64,000 bases of DNA from Streptomyces sp. CMB-StM0423 (GCF_002847285.1 NZ_CP025407.1:1674001-1738000), one strand, 5' to 3'. Shown: positions 18,063-27,928, counted from the stretch's first letter. Notes: generated from the sequence alone by a model not told the origin. Program-made: numbers and translations.

Positions 18063-18504
18063 TCACTGACGCGATTGCCAGCTGCGTGTACCGCGACGGC
18101 CGGGGGCAGCCTCGGAGCGGAACCGCGTTGATCTTTCCGGGTATGAAGCGGGGCGGACGAAATGGAACACGGGTTCCCCGCTGTCGAGCAGGAGGGTGCG
18201 TCCGCTGGGAGTGAAGCCAGCGCGTCGGTAGAGGTGTTGCGCCCGGTCGTTGCTCTTACCGGTCATACCTGGAGGTGTGAGTATCCCTGTTTGCTGGCGT
18301 GCCCCTGAGATGCCTTCGAGCAGGAGCAGGCCCAACCGTCGCCCCCCGTGGTTGGGGTGGACGAAAACCATGGAGATGTGGCACAGCTCTCCACCGGCTG
18401 CCCGAACTGATCGCTGGGTGAGGTGCCACTGGTGGCTGTGGAGGAGGGCCACCGGCGGCGGCTTGGTCGTGCCCGGAGTGGCGGGGCGTTCCGCGGGTAG
18501 GTGA
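18063..18504 (-). pseudogene. GNAT acetyltransferase fragment with compensating frameshifts
   Basis: The frame shows a GNAT motif A (ELCHISMVFVHPNHGGRRLG, with the acetyl-CoA loop in GGRRLG) and motif B (NDRAQHLYRRAGFTPSGRTL). Between them the expected GYSHLQV appears in a different frame: one base seems gained near GGGGCAC and one lost near GTATGACC, so about 12 residues are replaced. The first 60 or so residues of a normal GNAT are missing or unrecognisable. It is read as a decaying gene, although an altered product could still be translated. Confidence 0.5.
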
Positions 18505-18538
18505 CCGCTGGCATCGGGCGGGTCTGCGAGGGGAGCGG

Positions 18539-19010
18539 ATGACGTCCTCCGCACGCGACGGCGACAACGGCGCGCTGCCGCAGCCGGATGGCGCCAGGAC
18601 GGTGGATGACCTGGTGTCCCGGTTGCGGGAGTTACGCGCCTGGGCAGGTGTGTCGGAGCGCGAGGTGCACCGGCGGGTCTGCCGCGCCCGAGCCGATCGC
18701 GGGGTGCCTGAGGTGCCCGCCTTCGACACCGTGCACCGGTGCTTCCAGCGGGGCCGCCGACGGCTCGACGCGGACTTGCCAGCCGACGTGGCCGAGGCGC
18801 TGGTGGCGGGCGGGGCCGCCCGGTGGCGGGCGGCCTACGCGCGGGTGGTCGGCGGGTCGGCTGACGCCGGGGTGGCCGCGGTGGCGGGTGCGCCGCCCGA
18901 CGACCTCCCGGCGTTCACCGGCCGCGAGGCCGAGTTGGCCGTGTTGCTGGCGCCGAGCGTGGCCCCGCGGGTGACGGTCGTGGAGGGCATGGCGGGGATC
19001 GGTAAAGCGG
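18539..19010 (+). pseudogene. N-terminal part of an AfsR/STAND-type regulator, cut at its P-loop
   Basis: The frame begins with an HTH-like region (VDDLVSRLRELRAWAGVSER, then TVHRCFQRGRRRLDAD), as in Streptomyces regulators of XRE-NB-ARC-TPR type. It continues to the start of the ATPase (LPAFTGREAELAVLL, VTVVEGMAGIGK). Homology ends exactly in the Walker A motif, where reverse-strand IS5-type sequence begins. The rest of the ATPase and TPR region is absent here. Confidence 0.7.
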
Positions 19011-19277
19011 CGGTGGGCGGTCGCCGGCGAGACCCCGAACGTCTCCGGCAGATGCCTCCACGCACAGCCGCTGGTCAGCACGTACACGACGGCCGTGAAC
19101 ACGGCCCGCTCGTCAACCGGCGCAGTACCGCCTCCCTGCGGACGCGAAGGAAACGACGGCAGCAACGGAGCGACAAGCGACCAGAGATCATCAGGAACCA
19201 GCCGCTGGGACAGACCAACACCCATGACACGGCATCATGCCTCACCAACCTGAAACCACGTGAGACAAGCTCTTAGA
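19011..19277 (-). mobile_element. IS5-family transposase 5' remnant
   Basis: On the minus strand MGVGLSQRLVPDDLWSLVAP, LLPSFPSRPQGGGTAPVDER and AVVYVLTSGCAWRHLPETFG followed by TAHRRF form the N-terminal third of an IS5-family transposase. The outer end near 19276 (GAGCTTGTCTCACGTGG read outward) looks like its terminal repeat. Only the first 70 or so codons remain; the inner break coincides with the P-loop of the interrupted regulator. Confidence 0.75.
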
Positions 19278-19297
19278 CCGTGTCCTACGTGGTGAGG
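19278..19297. repeat. Solo copy of the IS5-element terminal repeat
   Basis: CCGTGTCCTACGTGGTGAGG is identical over 20 bases to both ends of the 861-bp element at 20801-21661. No element is attached to this copy. It abuts the outer end of the IS5 remnant at 19011-19277 and is preceded by CTTAG, as at the left end of the intact copy. Confidence 0.85.
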
Positions 19298-19415
19298 TCG
19301 AGGAAGTCGGCGACGGGCCGGGCCTGGCGGTAGGCGGCCGTGGGCTCGCCAGCCTTGGAGTGTGCGCGGGCGGCGCGGGCGTGGAGCATGGCCAGCACCC
19401 GCCCGGAGGTGATCT
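19298..19415 (-). pseudogene. C-terminal tail of a TPR-type regulator
   Basis: The minus strand reads SGRVLAMLHARAARAHSKAG and EPTAAYRQARPVADFLDLTT, a TPR-like helical pair, and stops inside the solo IS terminal repeat. Upstream it runs directly into the broken MFS gene, so it is only a short 3' fragment. Confidence 0.45.
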
Positions 19416-19902
<487 letters not shown>

Positions 19903-19906
<4 letters not shown>

Positions 19907-20508
19907 CGGGCCTCCCCCGGGATCGTGAGCGCGCCGTTGAGGAAGAGGTCCACCAGTTCTTCGGTGGTCAGCGGATCCGGGGCGCCGGGGCGGCCGGCAG
20001 ACATGAGGAGCATCTGGAAGGCGTCCGCGAGCCGTTCCGGGGCCAATCGCAGGGAGTCCTGGTCGGGGCCGAACAGGGCGGCCAGGGCTGTGCCGGGATC
20101 CGGGGAACGGCCGTCTTTGGCGGGATTGGCAGGTGCAGGGCGTTCCGGTCCCCCGGCCGACACGAGGATGCCGGTAACGGCGAGCATGCGCGTCATGTAG
20201 CCGCGCATCACCTCGGCCGCCTCGGTGAGCCGGGCCGCCAGTGGCTGGTCCAGTGCGATCGATTCCAGGTGGACGAGGGTGTCGTCGGGCCGTACCGCCT
20301 CGGTTATGCAGGCCGCGAGCAGGGCGTCTTTATCGGCGAAGGCCCGGAAGATCGTGCCCTCTCCAATGCCTGCGGCGCGCGCGATCTTCGCCGTGGACAC
20401 GGAGGCGCCGTACTCGATGACGAGGGGAAGGGCCGCGGCGACGATCATCGCGCGGGCCTGGTCGGGGGCCGCATCGCGCCGGGAGGGAGCGGGGGAGGTC
20501 TCTGCCAT
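19903..20508 (-). CDS. TetR-family transcriptional regulator
   Basis: A 201-residue TetR protein with a clear HTH (VSTAKIARAAGIGEGTIFRAFADKD) after ARAMIVAAALPLVIEYG, and an all-helical ligand domain. GGGAGG precedes ATG 20508. It is complete and coupled to the broken MFS exporter. It probably repressed the exporter and itself, sensing an exported drug or metabolite (inference). The target may no longer exist, so the protein could be an orphan. Confidence 0.85.
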
Positions 20509-20614
20509 ACCTCCCAACTGTACGAAGTGGGTACTCCCTCCTTCAATCATGGTTCTGGGCGGCGGACCGTGGGTCATTCGTCGGCGCCGTCGACCGTGAC
20601 CACAGCGGGGTTCG

Positions 20615-20710
20615 GGCACCATCGTCAGGTCCACCGGCGGGGCACCAGCCTGTCGGCACACAGCAGTGCGTCGGTCAGTTCGAACAGTGCATCCCATGGC
20701 CCGTTTCTGC
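20615..20710 (-). mobile_element. Transposase N-terminal remnant
   Basis: The minus strand reads WDALFELTDALLCADR and, one frame over, APPVDLTMVPEPRCGHG. Together these match the conserved start of a common Streptomyces transposase family (DALFELADALLC... PVDLTLVPEHRRGHG), recalled from memory. The two frames and the absence of the rest show decay. Confidence 0.5.
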
Positions 20711-20800
20711 CGTATCTGGGAACCGGCGCCAATCGCATCCGACGCGAACTGGAGGCTTTTCGCGCCGCGTTGCTCGGGCGGGCGTCAGGAAGCCGCTTAG

Positions 20801-21661
20801 CCGTGTCCTACGTGGTGAGGCGGACGTTGACCCCGTATGGGGCGGGGAACGTGGAGTTGGATCATGCCGGACGGGTAGTGGGACATCGCGAGGCCGCTGA
20901 TCCCGGAGCAACGAACACGGCCGCAGGGCGGCGGAACAGCCAACACCCCTGATGAAACGCTGTTCGCGGCCATCATCTACGTGTTGGTCAGCGGCTGCGC
21001 CTGGCGGGCGCTGCCGCCCTGCTTCGGCATCTCGAAGTCCACCGCCCACCGGCGGTTCCTCATCTGGTCCAGAGCCGGCGTCTGGGGCCGTCTGCATGAA
21101 GCAGTCCTGCACCGGCTCGACGACGCCGGCCTCATCGACGTCACCCGCGTCGTCCTCGACACCGCCCACGTCAGGGCAAAAAAAGGGGCAAACACACAGG
21201 TCCGAGCCCCGTGGACCGAGGCAAGCCGGGTTCCAGGATGCACATCCTGTCGGACACGAACGGACTGCCCCTCGTCGTCGGCGTCTCAGCTGGCAACACC
21301 CACGACAGTGAAGGGCTGAAGCCCATGGTCGAGGGTCACCAAACGAGACACGACCCGGATCGCGGCCGATACTTCAAGCCCGAGCGCCTGCACGCGGACA
21401 AAGCTTATGACCGGCCCGACCTGCGGAAATGGTTACGCGGCAAGCGCATCGGAGTCCGGATCGCCCGCAAAGGCATCGAGTCCAGCGAACGATTGGGCCG
21501 CCGCAGGTGGGTGATCGAACGCACGATGTCGTGGCTGTCCGGCTACCGCAGACTCAGCCCCCGCTACGAACGCAACCCCCGCAACTACCTGGCCTTCCTC
21601 GGCCTCGCCGCAGCCCTCTGCTGCTACAAACGACTCGTCCGCCTCACCACGTAGGACACGG
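20801..21661 (+). mobile_element. IS5-family insertion sequence, 861 bp, near complete
   Basis: The element is bounded by 26-bp perfect inverted repeats (left 20801-20826, right 21636-21661, starting CCGTGTCCTACGTGGTGAGG). CTTA flanks it one base away on each side (20796-20799 and 21663-21666), a possible target duplication. It carries a transposase in two frames separated at an A7G4 run (21178-21188). The left-end sequence also occurs as a solo copy at 19278. It lies between a transposase remnant and a gene-poor stretch, so its insertion seems not to have hit a live gene. Confidence 0.88.
20882..21654 (+). pseudogene. IS5-family transposase (two frames, in-frame stop)
   Basis: The first frame reads WDIARPLIPEQRTRPQGGGT, LFAAIIYVLVSGCAWRALPP and LDTAHVRAKKG. 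The second starts around KRGKHTGPSPVDRGKPGS and continues with ADKAYDRPDLRKWLRGKRIG and RRRWVIERTMSWLSGYRR up to CCYKRLVRLTT, whose stop lies in the right terminal repeat. The DDE residues are present across both frames. The switch at A7G4 could be programmed frameshifting, as in several IS5 groups. However, TAG at 20876 replaces a conserved Leu codon just before WDIA, so a full-length product would need a start after it (GTG 20981 removes the N-terminus). Confidence 0.75.
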
Positions 21662-21977
21662 TCTTAATACACCAGGCGCGGCTTCACCCATCTTCGCACC
21701 GCAGAGGCCGCGGACCGCTCCAGCGGCGCTCTCTTCCAGCGCCCGGCCGGAGCACGAAACAGGTGTCGGACGCAAGCTCACCGAAGCCCGTAACAGCCGG
21801 GACGACTGAGGTTTAAGTCGTGAGGTTCGTGGGTTGGTCAGGTGGGTCCGATGCCAGTCCGGTCTCGGGTTTGTCCGTGCCGTTCAGGCGGGGGAGCCGG
21901 GCGAGGTTGACGATGGGCGTACGGGCGGCGCCGGTACGCCGCCCTACGCCGCCGTCCTGCGGTGTATCCGGCGCCGG
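21662..21977. other. Intergenic stretch downstream of the IS element
   Basis: About 315 bases. Nothing recognisable: short frames only, no ribosome sites. It lies downstream of the convergent PI-PLC-like gene and may contain its terminator, but no strong hairpin was found. Confidence 0.3.
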
Positions 21978-24377
21978 TCAGTCCTCGTGGCGGGCGATGC
22001 GTTCGTCGTTGAGTGCGTTCACGGCGCCGCGGGCGTCGCCGATATTGGCGTAGTCGACGGCCACCAGGTTCACCGGCCAGCCGCGCTCCTGCTCGCACCG
22101 GCGGGCCCTGTCGAGTACATAGTCGCGGGTGTTGATGCGGCCGGCGTCAAGGCGGCTGCCGCCGCTGTTGGTGACGAAGTGGTTCATGAGGAAGAGCCGC
22201 TTGTCCTCGCCGCCGCGGTATGGCTCGCACGTCATCTCGGCCGGCGTGCGGAATGAGAACGGGGTCTCCATGCCGTACCGGTAGAAGTTGCGGTACCAGG
22301 GCGCCGGGCCGTCCGCCTTCTCCGCGAACACCACCAGGCGCCGGTCCTCGTCGATCATCTCGCCGAGCGTCGGCCACGGCTTGTCCGGGTCGTCGTCCGG
22401 GGTGAAGACCACGTCCTCCAGCCCGGCCCTGCGCATCGCGGCGGCGGTGTCGGCGCCGCTGATGCCGTCCTGGACCACCAGCGTAACCACGTCCGACGGG
22501 TTCTGCTCCAGCCAGTCGCCGATCTTCTCCAGCTCCGGGACCAGTGGCAGTGCGCCGCCGCGGCAGACGGCGTGGCAGAGCCAGGTGCCCTTGCGGGGCG
22601 GGTCGACGGTGTTGAGTACGGAGCGGATCTGCCGCTGCATGGTCGGGGTGAAGTCGGAGTCGACCAGCCGTTCGGTGATCTCCGGCGGGGTCTCCCAGCG
22701 GTGGGTGTCGATCAGCAGGGCGCGTACGCCCCCATTGAGCTGGCCGGAGATGGAAGGGTCCTGCAGGGGGGCGATGAAGTGGTCCTGTGAGGTGGCCATC
22801 GCGTTGTGCGAGGCGAGCTGGGCCACTTCGTCGTAGCGCAGCTCGCACAGTTCCTCGCGCCCGTTGCAGCGGCGGTCGGACTCGCCGCCGAAGGCGTTGG
22901 GGACGAAGGCGGCGCCGGCCAGCGCGGCGGCGACGATGCCGACCGCGCCCCAGCGGTAGCGCGGCGGCAGGGGTGGCGCAGGCACGGGCGCGCCCGGGCC
23001 GGCGGGCACGGCACCCGGTTGGGCGGCATCCGATTTCCTGGCGTCCGGCTTCCCGCCTTCCGGTTCGCCGGTCTTGAGGATCTTCGCGGCCCGCTCCCCT
23101 GCTGCCACGGCAGCATCAGTGGCCCTCGCGGCGGCGATCGCCGTTGCCCTGCGGTGCCACAGCCAGCCGCCGGCGGCCAGCAGCACCCCCGCCGTCAGCG
23201 GCACCGCCGCCGTCGTCAGCGCGACCGTGTAGAGCCGGTCCAGCGCCGTGCGCTGGACGTCGGCCAGCAGCCGGGCGGCGGAGTCCGGCCAGTTCCCCGG
23301 CGCGGCGGCGATGCTGCCGCCGACCATCCCGCGCACCACCAGCGCCAGCACGAACGTCAGCGCGCCGCCGCACGCCAGCGCCCCGCCGATGCGCATCAGC
23401 CGGCGGCCCGGGGCGCGCGGCCCGTACCGCCACAGCACGCCCAGCGAGGCCAGCCCCAGCAGGACCGCACCGGTCTGCACCCAGCCCAGGCCCAGCTTGG
23501 TGAAAGAACGGGCCTCGCGCGCCGGGCCCAGCTCGTCGCCGCCGGAGCCGAACTCGGAGGCCAGGTCCCACGACACCCCGTCCGCCGTGTTCCGCAGCCC
23601 CCACGCGGCCCGGTACTCCCGCCCGGCGAAGAGTGCAGGTCCGACCTCCGCGAGCGCCGTCGCCAGGTCACCGCTGCGCAATGCGGTAAGCAGCCGCGGG
23701 CGCAACTCCGCCCGCTCGCCCGCGGGCACGGCCCGCAGCACCATGTCGGTGGCGGTCCTCGCCTGCTCCTCCGTGAGGTCAAGGGTCGGCAGCCTCTCGG
23801 GGCGCTCGCCGCCCGCGATCCGGCTCACGGCCTCGCCAAGGTCCGATTGGAAGGCCGCGTAGTCGGGGGCCGGCTTGTCCTGGAGATTCGCGACGACGTC
23901 GGCGAAGTGGACGTTCCCCACCGCGCCCAGGTTGTCGAGCACCGGCCGCAGGTCGACCTCCAGCGTCAGTTCGTCCCCATCCCCGCGCAGATACGCCACC
24001 GCGTCCCCGATGACGCCATCGGCCAGGGCCCGCGCCGTGGTCGGCGGCAGAACCGTCTTCAGGTTCGAGGTGACGACGGACTCGGGCACGGGCAGCCGGG
24101 CGAGCAGGTCGCGGGTGACGCCCGACGCCTCGGGGTCGACCAGCACCTGGTCGTAGAGCCGGTCGTAGGCGTGCTCCCGGTCGAGCGCGGCCCGGTAGAA
24201 GCCCGCGTCGGCGACGGTGGAGCGGGCAGTACCCGCGATGACCAGGACCGACGTGGCGAGCGCCGCGACCACGAAGGCGAGCCACCGCAGGACGACGGCG
24301 TCCCGCGGCGGCGCGGCCTCCCCGACCCGCCGCACGATGCGGGCGAGCCGGGCCCTGAGATTGTCGAACGAGGTCAT
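21978..24377 (-). CDS. Large membrane protein with C-terminal PI-PLC-like (TIM barrel) domain
   Basis: A 799-residue protein. TM1 is near the N-terminus (WLAFVVAALATSVLVIAGTA). An approximately 280-residue helical extracytoplasmic domain follows, then further TM segments (LGWVQTGAVLLGLASLGVLW; ALACGGALTFVLALVVRGMV; ALTTAAVPLTAGVLLAAGGW), a charged Pro/Ala-rich linker and another TM (WGAVGIVAAALAGAAFVPNA). The last 270 residues resemble PI-specific phospholipase C X domains: VAQLASHNAMATSQ (first catalytic His) and LLIDTHRW (second His). C-terminal Cys pairs suggest it faces outside. ATG 24377 is chosen because AGGAAAAG precedes it. The lipid substrate is unknown. Confidence 0.75.
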   Translation of the reverse strand: MTSFDNLRARLARIVRRVGEAAPPRDAVVLRWLAFVVAALATSVLVIAGTARSTVADAGFYRAALDREHAYDRLYDQVLVDPEASGVTRDLLARLPVPESVVTSNLKTVLPPTTARALADGVIGDAVAYLRGDGDELTLEVDLRPVLDNLGAVGNVHFADVVANLQDKPAPDYAAFQSDLGEAVSRIAGGERPERLPTLDLTEEQARTATDMVLRAVPAGERAELRPRLLTALRSGDLATALAEVGPALFAGREYRAAWGLRNTADGVSWDLASEFGSGGDELGPAREARSFTKLGLGWVQTGAVLLGLASLGVLWRYGPRAPGRRLMRIGGALACGGALTFVLALVVRGMVGGSIAAAPGNWPDSAARLLADVQRTALDRLYTVALTTAAVPLTAGVLLAAGGWLWHRRATAIAAARATDAAVAAGERAAKILKTGEPEGGKPDARKSDAAQPGAVPAGPGAPVPAPPLPPRYRWGAVGIVAAALAGAAFVPNAFGGESDRRCNGREELCELRYDEVAQLASHNAMATSQDHFIAPLQDPSISGQLNGGVRALLIDTHRWETPPEITERLVDSDFTPTMQRQIRSVLNTVDPPRKGTWLCHAVCRGGALPLVPELEKIGDWLEQNPSDVVTLVVQDGISGADTAAAMRRAGLEDVVFTPDDDPDKPWPTLGEMIDEDRRLVVFAEKADGPAPWYRNFYRYGMETPFSFRTPAEMTCEPYRGGEDKRLFLMNHFVTNSGGSRLDAGRINTRDYVLDRARRCEQERGWPVNLVAVDYANIGDARGAVNALNDERIARHED

Positions 24378-25485
24378 ACTTTTCCTGCCTGCTGGTGCCG
24401 CACGAGCCACTGTCGGGTTGGCTCTGGCCGCGGCGAGCATAGACTCCTTGAGGAGCATGGTCTGCGCTGCGAGCCCGGCGATGGTTGACGGGCGGTCTAG
24501 GCGAGGATCTTTCAGGCCGGGCACGTCCGGGGTGGTTTCGATCCGAGGTGGCCTTTTCCTCCCTCGCCATGGTTTCCCTGATCTCCGTTTCTTCGGGGTT
24601 CACCAACCGGCAGTCTGCTCAACGACTCGGCCGAACACAGAACAGCCGGGCATTGCAAAACCACCACTGTGATCAGCATGTGTCCCGACACCAGCGCCGG
24701 GACACGTCGCACATGGAATCGTCGAGGTTACAGCTCACACGACACACAGCGTTGCCTGAGGCAAACCACCTGTCAGCAGCTCTTCAAGATGCCTGAACAG
24801 CCCTGCCGAGGGGCCGGGCCGTTATCCCGTCTGCCCCGAACGGCCTGACCCGAAACGACAACCGGGAGCCCAGCCTTACCCGTTGCAATGGTCTGACTAC
24901 TCACGATGCGTGAGGGGGCTGATCGACCAGTTAGGGCGGTACCGCCGCAGATCGACGCAGAAGTCCGTCCGCTCAGTAAGTACGTGAGTCTGTGAACTGT
25001 GACACCTCGTGCGAGGTGAATGGCGGCGAGTGGCATGAGGGTTAGGCCGGCAAAGGCGGTAGTCAGGGCTGCTGACAGGTTTCCGTGGGCCCGGTCCGTT
25101 CCGGTGGCGCCATGGACGCGGTGCGAGGATCCCAAGGTTTAGGTCCGGGGCGGGCGGGGAGGACACCAATCGCCGCACGCTTTCTCCGACTCCGGGGACC
25201 ACGGGATGCGCTGCCAGGCCACCCTTAGCAAGATTGCGGCGGCAGGAGTGCACCGACCGGACCGCTTTTTGCGGTTGAAGGACACTGCCGGGCAAAGTCG
25301 CCTGGTGCCACCTTTGGACAGGCGTCGACTTCAGGCCCCTTGACCGGAGGCGGTTGCGATCCTCCGCGGAGTCGGGGCATCGCTGGGGGAAAAGCACGGG
25401 CAGGCCCGTACAAGGGGTAATCCCGCCTCTCTCAGCGACACTTCGGTCCCCACCCAAGGGCCGCTCACACCCTAAGGACACAATC
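24378..25485. other. Long gene-free stretch
   Basis: About 1.1 kb, less GC-rich in parts. A hairpin GTGTCCCG/CGGGACAC with a 10-base loop lies at 24680-24705 (operator or weak terminator). No open frame has a ribosome site or recognisable domain. The last 150 bases should contain the promoter of the next gene. Confidence 0.4.
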
Positions 25486-26202
25486 ATGTCCCACAATCAA
25501 ACATCCCTTGCGATCAACTTCACTGAAGGATTCAACGACGCCTGGTCGAAAGTAGCCCAGTTCGTTCCCGAACTCGCCTTGTTCCTCATCATCCTCGCCA
25601 TCGGCTGGAGCTGCGCAAAAGTAGCCGCGCGAGTCCTGGACCGAATTTTGCGTAAGGCCGGAAGCGAAAAACTCGCCGAACGGGCCGGCGCGGCACGCCT
25701 GCTGACGGATGCCCAGGTGGATATCACGGCGCTGCTCTGCCGCATCGCCTACTACGGACTGTTGCTGGTTACCTTGCAGCTCGGCTTCGGCGTGTTCGGC
25801 CCCAACCCCGTCACCGTGATGATCGACCGACTCGTGACCTGGCTGCCTCAACTCATCGTCGCTGTCGTGCTGGTAGTCGTCGCGATGGCCATAGCCAACG
25901 TCGTTCGCTCCTTGATTACGGCCGCCCTCTCCAGCGTCTTCTACGGCAAGACCGTCGGGACAGCCGCGTGGGCCGTCATCGCCACCCTCGGTGTGATCGC
26001 CGCGCTCGGCCAGGCGGGCATCGCGACGACCGTCACCCAGCCCGTCCTCTACGCCGCGCTCTCGGCCGTGGCCGGCATCCTGATCGTCGGTGTCGGCGGC
26101 GGCCTGATCAACCCGATGCGGCAGCGCTGGGAGCGCTGGCTGGACGTGGCGGAGCAAGAGTCCGCCCGCGCCCGGGCCGAGCGCGATCCGTCCGGAGCCT
26201 GA
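25486..26202 (+). CDS. TM-helix-repeat membrane protein (mechanosensitive channel-like, MscS N-terminal type)
   Basis: A 238-residue protein with about five hydrophobic helices: ELALFLIILAIGWSCAKVAA, ITALLCRIAYYGLLLVTLQL, WLPQLIVAVVLVVVAMAIAN, GTAAWAVIATLGVIAALGQA and LYAALSAVAGILIVGVGGG. The second and fourth resemble the conserved TM-helix repeat found in small mechanosensitive-channel-like proteins. The MscS beta domain is missing; the C-terminus is a short charged helix. Ion conduction is plausible but unproved. AAGGA precedes ATG 25486. A strong terminator directly follows, so it is monocistronic. Confidence 0.72.
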   Translation: MSHNQTSLAINFTEGFNDAWSKVAQFVPELALFLIILAIGWSCAKVAARVLDRILRKAGSEKLAERAGAARLLTDAQVDITALLCRIAYYGLLLVTLQLGFGVFGPNPVTVMIDRLVTWLPQLIVAVVLVVVAMAIANVVRSLITAALSSVFYGKTVGTAAWAVIATLGVIAALGQAGIATTVTQPVLYAALSAVAGILIVGVGGGLINPMRQRWERWLDVAEQESARARAERDPSGA

Positions 26203-26210
26203 TCCCAGCA

Positions 26211-26250
26211 CACCGCCCCCGGCCGAGCGTTGAGCTCCCCGGGGGCGGTG
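26211..26250 (+). terminator. Intrinsic terminator after the TM-helix protein gene
   Basis: A perfect 12-bp stem (CACCGCCCCCGG with its complement) and a 16-base loop, beginning 9 bases after the stop codon. Confidence 0.8.
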
Positions 26251-26839
26251 GGGCCCGCACCAGGAGACGGACGGCGTCGCCCAAGGCGTCGACATCCGCT
26301 CTGACGGGAGTGCTGCCACAGGCACTTCGACGCAAAGGGTCCTGGGCACGCCCCCCGAGTCGGACCGATCGGTGGAGCCCACCGCACAGATCATCTTCGG
26401 CAGCCGGGTCCACTGCGACTGGCCGATATGGGACCACGACGGTACTAAGTGCGGCCCCTGAAGTCCCGGGAAGTTGTCGCCCCTCCGCCGAGGTCGAAGC
26501 CCGCGCCCGCGGTGATCCGGTGCACCGCCGGGAAACCCGGGCGCCCGCGGCCGGCTGCCGGCGGCCCGGGGCGGGCGGGACAGCCGCCGCCTGTGTCCGG
26601 TACGTCTGCGCCGATACGGCCGCCCAGGGACGGCCACCGTCACCGGCGACGTCTTTTCGACGGCAAGGTTGCCGCTGCCGCCACCTGATGGGGCCACCGC
26701 GGGTTTCCACCGGTCGGGGACCTGCGGTTTGCGCAGGTTTGCGGCTCCCTGGAGAGGGTGGCCGCCCGAAGCCACCACGGGCAGGTTTCGAGGCTATGGG
26801 CCAGGAACGGAACACAGTGGTCAGGTCGTGAAAGGCGGA
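26251..26839. other. Gene-free stretch upstream of the coiled-coil protein gene
   Basis: About 590 bases. No gene is supported; frames on both strands are Arg/Pro-rich shadows. It should contain the promoter of the next gene, but no clear -35/-10 pair was found. Confidence 0.35.
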
Positions 26840-27745
26840 ATGATGCATCCGGGGGACTTCATGCTGGTAACCCGCGGCCGAGGGTACGCGCCGCACCAGG
26901 TCGACCGTGTCGTCGGCGAGCTGCTTGCGATCCTGCGTGCGGCAGGACACCGTGTCGTCGAGCTGGAAGCGGAGCTGCGGGGCCGTCAGCTGCGGCTGGC
27001 GCAGCTGCGCGAGGATGCTGCGGCACTGCCGCCGCCGTCCTTCGAGGAACTCGGTGAAGGTGCCCGCAACCTCTACATCTACGCGGTGACCGAGGCGGAG
27101 CGGATGCTGGAGCAGGCCCGCACGGAGAGCAGCGCGCTGCCAGATGCGGCCCGTACTGAGGGCGACGAGCAGTGCCGTGTTGCCGGCATGCTCGCCGAGG
27201 ACCGGCGCAGGACCGCCGAGGAGCACGCCGGGCAGTATATCCGGCAGGCGCAGGAGACCGCCGCATGGATCACCGCTGAGGCGAAGCAGGACGCGTACGC
27301 GGTGGTGGAGGAAGCCCGGCAACACGCCGCGAACAATGCGCTGGCGGCGACCGAGGTCATCAACGCCCAGCACACGGCCCAGGCCGAACAGGAACAGCGT
27401 CACGACACGCAGGCAGCCGAGCGTGCCGGCACCGTCAACAAAGCGCTCGAATCAGCCGAGGCACGGGTCAAGCACGCCCTTCAAAAGGCGCTGGAACAGC
27501 GCGACCGGGCCGCCGATGAGGCCGCGTCGGTGATGAAACGAGCCGAGCAGCAAGCGGCCGCCCTGCGCGACCAGGCCCGGCAGCAGGCGGAAGGCATCAA
27601 CGCGCACTCCGCAGCTGAACAGAAACGCTACGCCGAACGGATCACCGAAGCGCACAGCCAGCTGGCCGCGGCCCAGCGCGCCGCGGCCGCCGTCATCGCC
27701 GCGCGCCCGGGCACAAGCCGCGCGCCGGACGAGGCGCACCCATAA
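26840..27745 (+). CDS. DivIVA/FilP-like coiled-coil protein
   Basis: A 301-residue protein. The N-terminus TRGRGYAPHQVDRVVGELL matches the DivIVA-type lipid-binding/crossover motif GY-x-x-x-x-VD. A short segment LYIYAVTEAERMLEQAR follows. The rest, to about residue 285, is a long Ala/Glu/Gln/Arg coiled coil (AAWITAEAKQDAYAVVEEAR; VKHALQKALEQRDRAADEAA). It has no TM segment. This is the layout of Streptomyces polar-growth and cytoskeletal proteins (DivIVA, FilP, Scy relatives), but it is shorter and probably an accessory paralogue. ATG 26840 with ATG 26843 as alternative; GAAAGGCGGA precedes. It has no obvious operon partner. Confidence 0.72.
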   Translation: MMHPGDFMLVTRGRGYAPHQVDRVVGELLAILRAAGHRVVELEAELRGRQLRLAQLREDAAALPPPSFEELGEGARNLYIYAVTEAERMLEQARTESSALPDAARTEGDEQCRVAGMLAEDRRRTAEEHAGQYIRQAQETAAWITAEAKQDAYAVVEEARQHAANNALAATEVINAQHTAQAEQEQRHDTQAAERAGTVNKALESAEARVKHALQKALEQRDRAADEAASVMKRAEQQAAALRDQARQQAEGINAHSAAEQKRYAERITEAHSQLAAAQRAAAAVIAARPGTSRAPDEAHP

Positions 27746-27928
27746 CTCCCCCCAAGGGCACCGATTCCACCCTTGCCTGGCAGAACAAGCAACTCCTTGA
27801 AGACCACATCCACCAGGTCTTCGCCGAAGCCGCCCTCGTCCTCAGCAACACATGGAAATGAAAGTGACCGAGAAAACCTCAGTCTCGCAGAGATCGGCCA
27901 CCGATCACTTTCGGAGGACCCCTTACTG

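Noticed and set aside
22806..24488. Plus-strand frame opposite the PI-PLC-like gene
   Set aside because: Arg/Pro/Gly-rich shadow without a recognisable domain.
27773..27862. Short frame with WQNKQLLEDHIHQVFAEAAL after the coiled-coil gene
   Set aside because: Coding-like but only about 35 codons, with no start or ribosome site in its frame; could be a remnant, not callable.
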